Source: Sphingomonadales bacterium
GTDB lineage: Bacteria; Pseudomonadota; Alphaproteobacteria; Sphingomonadales; Sphingomonadaceae
Assembly (NCBI GenBank): GCA_027489295.1
Contig: JAIYAA010000326.1
Span: 1-19,420, forward strand
Direction: 5' to 3'
DNA length: 19,420 nt
Shown here: in pieces, positions 7,431 through 16,357 of the stretch
How positions within the stretch are numbered: the stretch's first letter is position 1
Layout of the letters: the number at the start of each line of letters is the position of its first letter
Made by a program: the position numbers and the translations under genes
The notes under the pieces: model-generated
What the model was told of the DNA's origin: nothing
The model's input: only the letters and a program-made list of their open reading frames with translations
Database searches by the model: none

Positions 7431-7481
7431 CCCAGAAGAGCGCACCGAAAAGGGCGCCGACCAGAACAGGGAGAGGATCGG

Positions 7482-10400
7482 ATGCACCATTTCCGCAATG
7501 GGCTGCTGGGAGCTGTTTCCTTCGCCAGCCTCGTCATCGCGCCGGCGGCGAGCGCGCAGGTTCGCCGTTTCGATGTCGCGCCCCAGCCCGCGCGCACCGG
7601 CGTGCCGTTGTTTGCGCACCAGGCCGGGATCCAGATCCTCGCGCCCGAGGCGCTGACCAGCGGGCTCAGCGTCAACCGCGTGCAGGGATCGATGGAAGTC
7701 GAGGCGGCGCTGCGCCAGCTGCTCGCCGGCACCGATCTTGCGCCGATGAAGGTGGGCGGCGCGATCGTGCTCAAGCGGCGCGAAAAGCCGTCCCAGGTCG
7801 CGCGCAACCTCTATGCCCAGGCGATCCCTGCCAGCGCCACACAAGGCATGCACGCCGCCGCCGCGACGGCGGTCGACATTGTCGCGCAGCCGCCCGCCGA
7901 TCCGGCCGGGCAGGACACGCCGGCAGCGGAACCGGCTGCCGAGCAGGACATCGTCGTAATCGGCTATCGTCGCTCGCTGCAGGATGCGCAGCAGAACAAG
8001 CGCCGCGCGGTCAACACGATCGAGAGCATCATGGCGGAGGACATCGCCAAGCTGCCCGATCTCAATCTGGCGGAATCGATCCAGCGCCTGCCCGGCGTCG
8101 CGATCTCGCGTGAGGGCGGCGAGGGGCGGAACATCACGCTGCGCGGCTTCGCACCCGATTTTACCCGCACCACGCTGAACGGCATGGAAGTGCCGTCGAG
8201 CAGCGACGGGCTCGATTCCGGCGGCTTCACGATCAACGCCGGCCGCGCGTTCGACTTCCACGTCTTCGCGTCCGAGCTGTTCAACCGGATCGACATCCAG
8301 AAGACGCAGACCGCGTCGATGGAAGAAGGCGGCATCGCCGGCACGGTCGACCTCTATTCGGCCAAGCCGCTCGATTCGAAGAGCTTCCATTTTTTCGGAT
8401 CGGCGCAGGGCGGCTATAATTCGCTCACCCAGAAGGTCGATCCGCGCGTCGCCGCGGTGATCAGCGACACCTTTGCGGACGATCGCATCGGCGTGCTCGT
8501 CTCGGCTGCCTATTCGGAGCGCACCGTCCATCAGGAAGGCGCGTCGAGCGTGCTGTGGACGACGCCCTATCTGACCGGCGATTCCTGGGCCAAGACCAAT
8601 CCAAAGGTCACCGGCACGCCCAAGGGCGGCTGCGGCGCCACCGACCCGCTCAACTGCCTGTGGGCGCCGCGGCTGCCGCGCGCCGATTTCTTCGGCAACA
8701 ACCAGAAGCGCTTCGGTATCACCGGCTCCCTCCAGTTCAAGCCGGTGGATGCGTGGTTGATCACCGTGGATGTGCTGCACTCGCAGCTCGACAATGATCG
8801 CTTCAGCTACAATTCGATGGAATGGCTGCTCACCCACGGCCCCTCGGGGAATTTTGTGGGACAGACACCGGTGTCTTTCACCGTTGCCCCTGATGGCAAG
8901 CAGCTGATCGCGGCGAGCTTCAACGACGTGACGTCCTGGTACGAGAGCCGCCACCAGCGCTCCAAGTCGAACTTCAACCAATATGTCCTGTCGACCAGCT
9001 ATGACGTGAACGACAAGATCAAGATCGACGGCATGGTCGGCAAGGCGAGCGACGATGCCGATCGTACCGAGCTGCGCTTCTACGCCCGCTCGGTTCCGCA
9101 CCCCTATTCCTATGATTACACCAAGAACGCCTATGTGCCGGTGGTGAGTTTCGGCAGCTACGATCCCAATCTCGCCAGCAACTACATCAACGCGTTGACG
9201 GCATCGAACCGGATCAACAACGTCCTCAAGGAAAACTATACCGGCAAGCTGAACCTTGGCTACACCGCCGACCGCTTCTCGCTGAAGACCGGCTTTGCTT
9301 ACAACAACCGCAAGGTGCGCTATTCGGAAGGGGCGGGCAGCAACCCGAGCTTCAATCCGTCCAGCTACATGATGGCCTTTCCGATCTCCAACTACGGCAA
9401 GGATTTTGGCGGCGTCGGGCTGCCCAAATTCGCGGTGATCGATTTCGACAAGATTGCCGCGGGCAACGTCGTGCCGGCGGGCTACCAGCCCAATGTCGGT
9501 GCCGGCTGGACCGTGAAGGAAGAGACGCTGGGCGGCTTCGTCGAGCTGAACGGCGAGTTCGACATCGGCGCGATGCGGCTGCGCGCCAATACCGGCCTGC
9601 GCTATGTGAAGACCAACCTCACTTCGGAAGCGGTGCTGGCCGGCACGCCGGTGGCGGTGCGGCGCAGCTACGAGAATTACCTGCCCTCGATGAACCTCGC
9701 GCTCGACATCACCAGCAAGCTGATCGCGCGGCTTTCCTATTCGCGCTCGATGACGCGGCCGGGGCTGGGCTCGCTCAACATCGCCGGGCCGGTGTTCGGC
9801 TATACCACGCGCACCGTGGGCAATCTCGGCAACCCGGACCTCAAGCCCTACCAGTCCAACGATCTCGACGCCGGTCTCGAATATTATTTCGGCCAGGGCG
9901 GGCTGGTCGCGGTGAATCTGTTCAACAAGGATATCGTCACCTCGCTGCGCACCCAGGTGGTGCAGCGGATGGTCGATCCCGCCTTCTGGCCGGCCATCTA
10001 TGCCGATCCGCAATATGACGCCTCGTACAACGCCGATCCGGCCAAGGTGCCCTATACCTTCACCATCCCGGTCAACGCGGACAGCGGCAACAGCGTGAAG
10101 GGGGTAGAGGTCACCTACAATCAGCCCCTGACCTTCCTGCCGGGCTTGCTGTCGCATCTCGGCCTGGCGTCGAACTACACCTATGTCTCGGCGCGCGATT
10201 CCACCGGGCTTTCGAAGAACTCGTACAACCTGACCGTCTATTACGACACGCCGAAGTTCGGCGCCCGCGTCTCCGCCAACAAGCGCGACGACTATCTGCT
10301 GGTGCAGCCCGGCAGCAACGGCAATGTCCAGGAGCGGAAATACGGGCCGACCCATGTCGACTTCTCGGCCTTCTACAATGTCAGCGCGCGACTGACGTTG

Positions 10401-10532
10401 AGTGTCGAGGGCATCAACATCACCGACGAGGTGGAGCGGATCTACGGCACCGGCGACGGCACCCAGGACCTGACGCGCGAATATACCCATACCGGCGCGC
10501 AGTGGTTCGTCGGCGCGCGGCTGCGGTTCTGA
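7482..10532 (+). CDS. TonB-dependent transducer/receptor with STN domain, probably for pectic oligosaccharides
   Basis: The 1016-residue outer-membrane receptor imports a ligand and reports its binding. A signal peptide ends near ASA-Q (about 25). The STN signalling domain (about 28-98) is the part that contacts FecR-type regulators. A TonB-box-like DIVVIGYR is at 156-163. The plug (about 165-290) contains LPDLNLAESIQRLPGVAISR and RNITLRGFAPDF, characteristic of the Xanthomonas/Caulobacter-type TonB receptor family (TIGR01782). The barrel ends in GARLRF with a terminal Phe. The ATG at 7482 has GGGAGAGGA upstream. The gene follows sigma and fecR and runs into the esterase with a 1-nt overlap (TGATG). 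Pectic substrate is inferred from the two downstream enzymes only. Confidence 0.93.
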   Translation: MHHFRNGLLGAVSFASLVIAPAASAQVRRFDVAPQPARTGVPLFAHQAGIQILAPEALTSGLSVNRVQGSMEVEAALRQLLAGTDLAPMKVGGAIVLKRREKPSQVARNLYAQAIPASATQGMHAAAATAVDIVAQPPADPAGQDTPAAEPAAEQDIVVIGYRRSLQDAQQNKRRAVNTIESIMAEDIAKLPDLNLAESIQRLPGVAISREGGEGRNITLRGFAPDFTRTTLNGMEVPSSSDGLDSGGFTINAGRAFDFHVFASELFNRIDIQKTQTASMEEGGIAGTVDLYSAKPLDSKSFHFFGSAQGGYNSLTQKVDPRVAAVISDTFADDRIGVLVSAAYSERTVHQEGASSVLWTTPYLTGDSWAKTNPKVTGTPKGGCGATDPLNCLWAPRLPRADFFGNNQKRFGITGSLQFKPVDAWLITVDVLHSQLDNDRFSYNSMEWLLTHGPSGNFVGQTPVSFTVAPDGKQLIAASFNDVTSWYESRHQRSKSNFNQYVLSTSYDVNDKIKIDGMVGKASDDADRTELRFYARSVPHPYSYDYTKNAYVPVVSFGSYDPNLASNYINALTASNRINNVLKENYTGKLNLGYTADRFSLKTGFAYNNRKVRYSEGAGSNPSFNPSSYMMAFPISNYGKDFGGVGLPKFAVIDFDKIAAGNVVPAGYQPNVGAGWTVKEETLGGFVELNGEFDIGAMRLRANTGLRYVKTNLTSEAVLAGTPVAVRRSYENYLPSMNLALDITSKLIARLSYSRSMTRPGLGSLNIAGPVFGYTTRTVGNLGNPDLKPYQSNDLDAGLEYYFGQGGLVAVNLFNKDIVTSLRTQVVQRMVDPAFWPAIYADPQYDASYNADPAKVPYTFTIPVNADSGNSVKGVEVTYNQPLTFLPGLLSHLGLASNYTYVSARDSTGLSKNSYNLTVYYDTPKFGARVSANKRDDYLLVQPGSNGNVQERKYGPTHVDFSAFYNVSARLTLSVEGINITDEVERIYGTGDGTQDLTREYTHTGAQWFVGARLRF

Positions 10533-11503
10533 TGGGGGCGAGGCTGTTCGCGGCGGTACTGCTGCTGGGCTGGGCGGTCGCCGCCCCAGCCCAGCAGACC
10601 ATTCCCGTGGACGACAGCTTCACCGTATCGGCGCGGTTCGAGTCCGATCGCGCCCGATACCCGCAGATCCGGCTGCCCGACCTGACCGTGCGGGAAGGGC
10701 AGCGGATCTGGTTCGACCGGCGCTACCAGACGATCGGCGACCGCGAACTGCATCTCGACGTGTTCCTGCCCGCGCGGGGCAAGGCCAATGGGCAGGCGAT
10801 CCTGTGGGTGCATGGCGGCGCCTGGCGCTCGGGCAACAAGTCGCACGGCTATGCCATGGCGAACCTGCTCGCCCAGCGCGGCTATGCGGTGCTGCTGCCC
10901 GAATTCCGGCTGGCACCCGAGGCGCCGTATCCCGCCGGCCTTCGCGACGTGAACGACGCCATACGCTGGGCCAAGGCCCATGCCCGCGACCTGGGCGTCG
11001 CGCCCGACCGGATCGCGCTCGGCGGCGATTCGTCGGGGGGGCAGATGGCGGCGCTGCTCGCCACCACCGCCGGGTCCGGCCTCTATGCGCCCGCCAACGC
11101 CGACACGCGCGTCGACGCGCTAATCGACTGCGACGGGGTGCTCGACATGACCAGCCCGCTCGCGCTGCAGTTCGAGGACGCGGCGGGGGCGGGCTCGCCG
11201 TTTGCGCGCTGGGTCGGCGGCAGCTTCGCGCAGGCGCCGGAACGTTGGCAGACGGCCAGCGCCGCCCGGCATCTCGGGACGGCCATGCCGCCGACGCTGA
11301 TCCTGAGCAGCGGCCAGCCGCGCTTCACCGCGGGCAGGGAGGCGGTGCTGGCCGCTCTGGCGAGCGCGGGGGTTCGACATCGCTTCTTCGCGTTCACCGA
11401 TGCGCCGCACACCTTCTGGCTCTATCAACCCTATCTCGACCGCGTGGTGGACGAGATCGACGCGTTCCTGCGCATGCCTGTGCCGAAGAGAGGATCCCGA
11501 TGA
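10532..11503 (+). CDS. Secreted alpha/beta-hydrolase esterase, candidate pectin-associated deacetylase
   Basis: The 323-residue enzyme has a cleavable signal peptide (MGARLFAAVLLLGWAVAAPA, about 1-20). The fold markers are the oxyanion motif HGGAW (94-98), the nucleophile elbow GDSSG with Ser167, and His293 in TDAPHTFW. The usual strand-7 acid (G-x-x-D) is replaced by SGQPRF, so the acid residue is not obvious; Asp290, three residues before the His, is one candidate. I recall a similar PRF-AG and D-x-PH-x-FW pattern in esterases of Bacteroidetes pectin clusters, unchecked. It overlaps the receptor stop by 1 nt, has no ribosome-binding site of its own, and overlaps the pectinesterase by 4 nt, so all three are translationally coupled. 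Removal of acetyl groups from pectic fragments is inference from context; other carboxylesters are possible. Confidence 0.85.
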   Translation: MGARLFAAVLLLGWAVAAPAQQTIPVDDSFTVSARFESDRARYPQIRLPDLTVREGQRIWFDRRYQTIGDRELHLDVFLPARGKANGQAILWVHGGAWRSGNKSHGYAMANLLAQRGYAVLLPEFRLAPEAPYPAGLRDVNDAIRWAKAHARDLGVAPDRIALGGDSSGGQMAALLATTAGSGLYAPANADTRVDALIDCDGVLDMTSPLALQFEDAAGAGSPFARWVGGSFAQAPERWQTASAARHLGTAMPPTLILSSGQPRFTAGREAVLAALASAGVRHRFFAFTDAPHTFWLYQPYLDRVVDEIDAFLRMPVPKRGSR

Positions 11504-12597
11504 AGCTGTACCTGGCCGCGCTCCTGGGATGCATGCCGGCCGGTGCCGCGGTGGCGGCGCCAACATCCTACCGGGTTTCCACCGCCTGCGCCGCGGCGCC
11601 GGCGTGCTTCGGGAGCCTGCAGGCCGCCCTCGATGCCGCGGCGAGGGACAGGTCGGGCAGCTGGATCACGATCGCGATCGCGTCCGGCACCTACCGCGAA
11701 AAGCCCGTGGTGCGCCGCGACCGGGTGCGGATCACCGGCGCCGGTGCCGGGCGGACCCGCATCGTGTTCGGCGCGGCGGCGCAGACCGCCGGCCGCTACG
11801 ATCCCGCCAATTGGGGTACGCCCGGATCGGCGACGCTCACCATCGGCGCGCGCGACGTGGTGGTGCGCGACCTGACCGTGGAGAATGATTTCGACTATCT
11901 CGCCAACGACGCGCTGCCCGAAGGCGATCCGGCCAGGATCGGCAATTCGCAAGGCGTGGCGCTGCTGCTCGATACCGACAGCGACCGCGTGGCATTGGAT
12001 GGCGTGTCGCTGCTCGGCTATCAGGATACGCTGTTCACCCGCGGCCGGCGGGCCTGGTTCCGTCGCGGCCTGATCGCCGGCAATGTCGATTTCATCTTTG
12101 GCAACGGCATGCTGCTGATCGAAGACAGTGAAATCCGCACGCGTCGACGTGCGGCGCCGACCCCGCCGGGGGAGTTCGCCTCGTTCATCACCGCCCCATC
12201 CACACCGCTGTCGCAGCCGATCGGGATCGTGATCCACCGCTCCCGCCTCACCCGCGAGCAGGGGGTGGCGGACGGATCGATAGCGCTCGGTCGACCCTGG
12301 CACCCCACCACCCGCTTTGCCGACGGCCGCTATGCGGATCCCAGGGCGGTCGGCCAGGCGTCGTTCCTGCAGTGCTGGATGGACCGCCATATCCATCCGG
12401 ACCGGTGGACCAGCATGGCGGGCACCGCGCGCGACGGGACCAAGACGGCGATGTTCCGGCCCGAGGACTCGCGCTTTTCCGAAGCCGGCTCGCGCGGTCC
12501 CGGCGCCGGCCGCAGCCCGATGCGCCTCTGGGACGGCGGGCTGACGATCGGCGCGGTGCGCGCACGCCTCTTTGACGGGTGGCGAGCGGCAGGGTGA
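11500..12597 (+). CDS. Secreted pectin methylesterase (carbohydrate esterase family 8)
   Basis: The enzyme hydrolyses methyl esters of polygalacturonate, releasing methanol and exposing carboxylates for depolymerases. The 365-residue product has a signal peptide ending near residue 20 and a right-handed beta-helix. All hallmark motifs are present: Gln151 in NSQGVAL, GYQDTLF (173-179, Gln175 and Asp176), GNVDFIFG (194-201, Asp197) and LGRPW (263-267, Arg265 and Trp267). The Gln/Asp/Asp/Arg set matches the catalytic residues of Erwinia and plant enzymes. The start at 11500 overlaps the esterase stop (ATGA) and has AGAGAGGA upstream. It is the last gene of the locus; no polygalacturonase or pectate lyase is in the window, so depolymerases must be elsewhere. 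Confidence 0.96.
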   Translation: MKLYLAALLGCMPAGAAVAAPTSYRVSTACAAAPACFGSLQAALDAAARDRSGSWITIAIASGTYREKPVVRRDRVRITGAGAGRTRIVFGAAAQTAGRYDPANWGTPGSATLTIGARDVVVRDLTVENDFDYLANDALPEGDPARIGNSQGVALLLDTDSDRVALDGVSLLGYQDTLFTRGRRAWFRRGLIAGNVDFIFGNGMLLIEDSEIRTRRRAAPTPPGEFASFITAPSTPLSQPIGIVIHRSRLTREQGVADGSIALGRPWHPTTRFADGRYADPRAVGQASFLQCWMDRHIHPDRWTSMAGTARDGTKTAMFRPEDSRFSEAGSRGPGAGRSPMRLWDGGLTIGAVRARLFDGWRAAG

Positions 12598-12630
12598 CGG
12601 CGGATGGTCCCGGTCCGTCGGGCGCTGCGA

Positions 12631-14352
12631 TCAGAACAGGCCGTCATCCTCTTCATCCTCGTCCGTCTGGGGTGCTTCCTCTTCCCCGGCGGTGAGCGAA
12701 AACTGGCGATGAATGGTGCGTTCGCTGGCCATGGTGTAGCTTTGTGCCATCGCGTCGAGCACCGGCAGCAGCAATGCGGTGGTCGCCTCGTCCGGGGCTT
12801 CGCACGGGGCACCCAGCAGCGACAGGCCCTCGGTCGCCTTGCGCAGTTCGTCACCATATTCGGCTTCGCAGTCGATCGTGCGGCTGGTCGACTGGAGAAT
12901 GCGGGCGACAGCGGCGGCGTGCTCGTCCAGGCCCTGCATGCCTTCGCGCATCCGCACCGCACCATCATGGATGCAGCGCAGCGAGGCCGCCAGCGCCGCC
13001 GCCGGATCCAGTCCCTGGTCGGCGTTCGGATCGCGCAGCGCCGCGACGGCGCCGATTAGCGTCTCCACCGATTCGCGGATGGCCTGCGAAATCCGGGCGA
13101 GCGTGGTGGCGAACGTGCGGATCTCGGCGGCGACCATGGCGAGTGCCTTGCCCTCGTCGCCGAGGCGGTGGCAGCGCAGATCGGTGTTCCATGCCATCAG
13201 GTGCACGTCTTCGTTGACGCGGTGCACGACGCGGAGTCGGGCGGCGAGGCGTTCGGCGCTGTCGGAGGTCGAGGCGCCCAGCGTCTGCGCGCGCAGGTCG
13301 GCATCGCGCAGCTTGGTGGTCACCGCGTTCACCTCCGCCACGCTCTGCTCCAGGCCGACGAGGAATCCCGCCTTGTCGTCGCCTGGGGAGGCGCGATCGC
13401 CCTCCTCCCGGATCTCCAGCAGAGCGGCGGTGCGCGGCGCGATCCCGACGAGGCTCTCGCCCAGCCGCAGCGATTCGCGGTGGAAATCGGCGATCGTCTC
13501 GCTGGCCTGCGCGGCAAGCAGCGCGACGAGGTGCCCGCTTGCCTGCAGGATCGGCGCCTCGTCGGCCAGATCCCCCTGCTGGCGCAGTTCGATCACCGCG
13601 CGCAGGCCCGCGGCGATATGTTCGAGCCGCTGGCGGGTGATGTCGCCGATCTGCATCGCGCCGATCGCGCTGGCCACCTTGGCGCGGATGTCGCGGGCGA
13701 CTTCAGCGATGCGCCCGGCGCGGGCGGCGTCGTCCAGCTGGCGGCGCTGGAGCGTCGCTGCCTCGGCGGCGAGCTTGCGGGGGACGTGCGGGATCACCAT
13801 CGCGCACTCCGCCGCAAGCTGGCGGTCGACCTCGATCAGCGCCGGGATGCTGGCGGTTAGCTGCTCGATCTCCGCGCCGATCCGGCTGACTTCGTGTTCG
13901 CCCACATCCAGCCGGGCGCCCATGGTGTCGGCGAAGGCGGAGAAGCCGTTCTGCCCGGCGGCGGCGACGCGAATGTTCAGCCCGCAGATGCGAAGGAAGT
14001 CGAGCGTGCGCATCACCTGGGCGATGTGGTGGCGTAGCGGCTGCGCACCCTTGGCGATCTTCTCCAGTCCTTCGCGGCGCGAGGCCTGGACCTGCGGCAG
14101 CCGTTCGAGGCGGTCGGCGACGGCGAGCATGTTGCCGATCGCGGTTTCCGCCGCGTCGCGCCCGAGCGCGTTGGTGATGCCTTCCAGATCGCCCACCAGT
14201 TGCTCGACAATGGCATGGGCCTGGGCGAGTGCGTCGCCCGCCGTCATGAAGCGCGCGTCGAGCCCGGCGGCGATACGGGTAATCGCGGCCTCGATCGCGG
14301 GCAGCGAAATCTCGGATTCGGGGTCTGGCTCAGGGGTATCGGCGAGATACAA
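12631..14352 (-). CDS. Chemotaxis-operon helical protein with degenerate receptor tip and CheZ-like DxxxQ motif
   Basis: This 573-residue, mostly alpha-helical soluble protein has no signal peptide or membrane segment. I do not recognise a named family. Residues 376-414 (NEDVHLMAWNTDLR ... DEGKALAMVAAEIRTFA) line up position for position with the methyl-accepting signalling hairpin ([29 protein letters not shown]), but most contact residues differ. Residues 120-146 (LRICGLNIRVAAAG) look like a second degenerate copy. Between them, at 232-248, AMQIGDITRQRLEHIAA carries Asp237-x-x-x-Gln241, the spacing of the CheZ phosphatase motif. The tail TDEDEEDDGLF resembles the acidic CheY-binding end of CheZ. 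The start is a TTG at 14352 with AAGGGAGG 5 nt upstream. It is the last gene of the che operon, 21 nt after cheB. It may be a phosphatase or adaptor. Confidence 0.85.
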   Translation of the reverse strand: MYLADTPEPDPESEISLPAIEAAITRIAAGLDARFMTAGDALAQAHAIVEQLVGDLEGITNALGRDAAETAIGNMLAVADRLERLPQVQASRREGLEKIAKGAQPLRHHIAQVMRTLDFLRICGLNIRVAAAGQNGFSAFADTMGARLDVGEHEVSRIGAEIEQLTASIPALIEVDRQLAAECAMVIPHVPRKLAAEAATLQRRQLDDAARAGRIAEVARDIRAKVASAIGAMQIGDITRQRLEHIAAGLRAVIELRQQGDLADEAPILQASGHLVALLAAQASETIADFHRESLRLGESLVGIAPRTAALLEIREEGDRASPGDDKAGFLVGLEQSVAEVNAVTTKLRDADLRAQTLGASTSDSAERLAARLRVVHRVNEDVHLMAWNTDLRCHRLGDEGKALAMVAAEIRTFATTLARISQAIRESVETLIGAVAALRDPNADQGLDPAAALAASLRCIHDGAVRMREGMQGLDEHAAAVARILQSTSRTIDCEAEYGDELRKATEGLSLLGAPCEAPDEATTALLLPVLDAMAQSYTMASERTIHRQFSLTAGEEEAPQTDEDEEDDGLF

Positions 14353-14373
14353 GGCAGCCTCCCTTCCGCACGG

Positions 14374-15459
14374 TTATCGGTTTGCGGCAGCCAGCAGTTC
14401 GCTGGCGATGTTGCCAAGGGAAATCACGCGTTCGGCAGCGCCCCGCGCGATCGCTTCCTTGGGCATGCCGAAAACCACCGAGGTCGCCTCGTCCTGGGCG
14501 AAGGTCCGTGCGCCGGCCTGGCGCATCTCCAGCAGGCCGCGCGCGCCGTCGTCGCCCATGCCGGTCATCAGGATACCGACCGCGTTCGCGCCCGCCGCGC
14601 GCGCCGCCGAACGGAACAATACGTCGACCGAGGGGCGGTGACGCGAGACCAGCGGGCCGTCGCGCACCGAGACATAGTAGCGCGCGCCCTGGCGCTCGAG
14701 CATGGTATGCTTGCCGCCGCCGGGGGCGATCAGCACATGGCCGCGCAGCACAGGGTCGCCGTCCACCGCCTCCTTCACGCCGACCTGGCACAGGCCATTG
14801 AGCCGCTGCGCGAAGGCGCGGGTGAAATGCTCGGGCATGTGCTGGACGATGACGATGCCCGGCGAGTTGGCCGGCAGTGCTTCCAGCACTTCGCGCAGCG
14901 CCTCGGTGCCGCCGGTCGATGCGCCCATGCACACGACCATTTCCGTCGTTCGGCTCATCGGCTTGCTGTCGGGGGGCGGCAGCATCACGTCGGCGGTCAG
15001 CTTCTTGGGCGGGGCGTCGCTACTGAAGTTGCGCGTGGTGGTGCGGCCCCGCACCTTGGCCCGCGCTGCGGCCTTCACCACGTCGCGGATCTGGAGGTGG
15101 TGTTCGGCCAGATGATCGGCGACGCCGACGCGCGGCTTGAGGATTACGTCGACCGCGCCTGCTTCCATCGCCTGGAGCAGCGTGTCGGATCCCTCTTCGG
15201 TGAGCGAGGAGCACATCACCACCGGGATCGGGCATTGTACCATCAGCTTGCGCAGGAAGGTGATGCCGTCCATCCGCGGCATCTCGACGTCGAGAGTCAT
15301 GACGTCGGGCACCTCCTCCTGGATGCGACGCGCGGCGCTGAACGGATCGGCGGCGGTACCCATCACCTCGATCGCGGGATCCTCCTCCAGGATCGACGCC
15401 ATGGTCTGCCGGACGCTCGCGGAGTCGTCGACGATCAGCACGCGGATCTTGTTGGTCAT
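14374..15459 (-). CDS. cheB: CheB protein-glutamate methylesterase/glutamine deamidase
   Basis: This response-regulator enzyme removes receptor methyl groups and deamidates receptor glutamines during chemotactic adaptation. The 361-residue product has an N-terminal receiver with the acidic pair Asp11-Asp12, the phosphoacceptor Asp57 in [11 protein letters not shown] and Lys108. After a linker of about 35 residues comes the methylesterase domain with the triad Ser181 (GASTGG), His207 (VQHMP) and Asp303 (GMGDDG), each exactly 17 residues after its E. coli counterpart. The start is the ATG at 15459, with GGAGG upstream and an ATGA overlap with the cheR stop; an open extension upstream is a shadow of cheR. 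Confidence 0.97.
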   Translation of the reverse strand: MTNKIRVLIVDDSASVRQTMASILEEDPAIEVMGTAADPFSAARRIQEEVPDVMTLDVEMPRMDGITFLRKLMVQCPIPVVMCSSLTEEGSDTLLQAMEAGAVDVILKPRVGVADHLAEHHLQIRDVVKAAARAKVRGRTTTRNFSSDAPPKKLTADVMLPPPDSKPMSRTTEMVVCMGASTGGTEALREVLEALPANSPGIVIVQHMPEHFTRAFAQRLNGLCQVGVKEAVDGDPVLRGHVLIAPGGGKHTMLERQGARYYVSVRDGPLVSRHRPSVDVLFRSAARAAGANAVGILMTGMGDDGARGLLEMRQAGARTFAQDEATSVVFGMPKEAIARGAAERVISLGNIASELLAAANR

Positions 15460-16316
15460 GGCTGCCTCCGCTGGAATACCGTGTTCCCGATGGATTCGAT
15501 CGGCAGATCCATGCCGTGGACGGTTTCCGAATGGCCCAGGAACAGATAGCCGTTGGGCGCCAGGCATTCGAGCAGCCGCGACACCACCTTGCGCTGGGTC
15601 GGCTTGTCGAAATAGATCAGCACGTTGCGGCAGAAGATCAGGTGCATCGGCTCGCCCACCGGATAGGAATCGTTCATCAGGTTCAGCCGTGCGAACCCGA
15701 TCGTCGAGCGCAACTGCGGAACGATGCGCGCGTCGCGGCGATTGCGGTCATTGGGCATGCGGACATAGGCGCGGCGCATCGCGGGCGGCACCGCCTGCAG
15801 CATCTCCGCCGGGTAGATGCCGGCGCGGGCCGTCGCCAGCACCTCGGTGTCCACATCGGTGGCCAGGATGCCGAAGTCGAGAATGCCGTGCTGGCGGGCA
15901 TAGTCGTCCAGCACCATGGCGAGCGTGTAGGGTTCCGGCCCCGTCGAGCAGGCTGCGCTCCATACCCGCAGGTTGCGGACGCCTTGGGCGAGCAGCGCGG
16001 GCAGCGCCGTCTCGACCAGATATTCGAAATGCCCGGGTTCGCGGAAGAAGTCGGTCTTGTTGGTGGTAACCGCGTTGATCAGCAGCGCGGTTTCCGATGC
16101 CAGATGCTCGTTCGCGAACAGATGGTCGCAATAGGCATCGAGCGAGGGCAGCCCGATCGCCTGCAGTCGGCGCCGCAGCCGGCCTTCCACCATGGTTTTC
16201 TTGGTGTCGGGCAGCTTGATGCCGGCGGTGTCGTAGACATAGGTCGCCAGCCGAGCGAAGTTGCGCGCGCTCAGCGTGTCGGCGCTCGCGCACAGGGCGG
16301 AGGCGTGGGCGTTCAA
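15456..16316 (-). CDS. cheR: CheR receptor-glutamate methyltransferase
   Basis: The enzyme uses S-adenosylmethionine to methylate receptor glutamates, opposing CheB. The N-terminal helical domain ([18 protein letters not shown]) leads into [13 protein letters not shown]. The SAM-binding motif is [15 protein letters not shown], with GPEPY where enteric CheR has GEEPY. NVLIYF and GYLFLGHSE mark the C-terminal part. I place the start at the TTG at 16316, giving 286 residues, the length of E. coli CheR. In-frame ATGs at 16376 and 16391 would add 20 or 25 residues that overlap cheW, look non-conserved and lack ribosome-binding sites. The TTG overlaps the stop of a 14-codon ORF (TTGA). The 3' end overlaps cheB (ATGA). 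Confidence 0.94.
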   Translation of the reverse strand: MNAHASALCASADTLSARNFARLATYVYDTAGIKLPDTKKTMVEGRLRRRLQAIGLPSLDAYCDHLFANEHLASETALLINAVTTNKTDFFREPGHFEYLVETALPALLAQGVRNLRVWSAACSTGPEPYTLAMVLDDYARQHGILDFGILATDVDTEVLATARAGIYPAEMLQAVPPAMRRAYVRMPNDRNRRDARIVPQLRSTIGFARLNLMNDSYPVGEPMHLIFCRNVLIYFDKPTQRKVVSRLLECLAPNGYLFLGHSETVHGMDLPIESIGNTVFQRRQP

Positions 16317-16357
16317 GCGGCGGTCCGCCGGCAGGGCAGGGGCCAGGGCACCATCAT
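16313..16357 (-). CDS. Possible 14-residue coupling ORF between cheW and cheR
   Basis: ATG at 16357 overlaps the cheW stop (ATGA) and opens a 14-codon frame ([14 protein letters not shown]). Its TGA at 16315-16313 overlaps a TTG in the cheR frame (TTGA). An AGGG lies 4 nt before the ATG. It could carry ribosomes from cheW to cheR, or be chance; no function is assigned to the peptide. Confidence 0.2.
   Translation of the reverse strand: MMVPWPLPCRRTAA

Noticed and set aside
7394..7440. Two small hairpins read as a terminator between fecR and the receptor
   Set aside because: They overlap both boxes of the predicted promoter and lack a T-tract. The shared promoter boxes explain this stretch better, though weak attenuation is not excluded.
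6354..10490. A 1378-codon open frame antisense to fecR and the STN receptor
   Set aside because: It has no domain content (Arg/Gly/Ala/His-rich), no ribosome-binding site, and lies opposite two clear genes. High GC leaves such frames free of stops.
11500..11535. Possible lipoprotein signal (LLGC) in the pectinesterase leader
   Set aside because: The Cys is at residue 11, too early for a lipobox, and a normal signal-peptide cleavage near residue 20 fits better.
12779..14641. A 620-codon open frame antisense to the helical che-operon gene and the end of cheB
   Set aside because: Ser/Arg/Ala-rich low-complexity translation typical of a shadow frame; the opposite strand has strong motifs and start signals.
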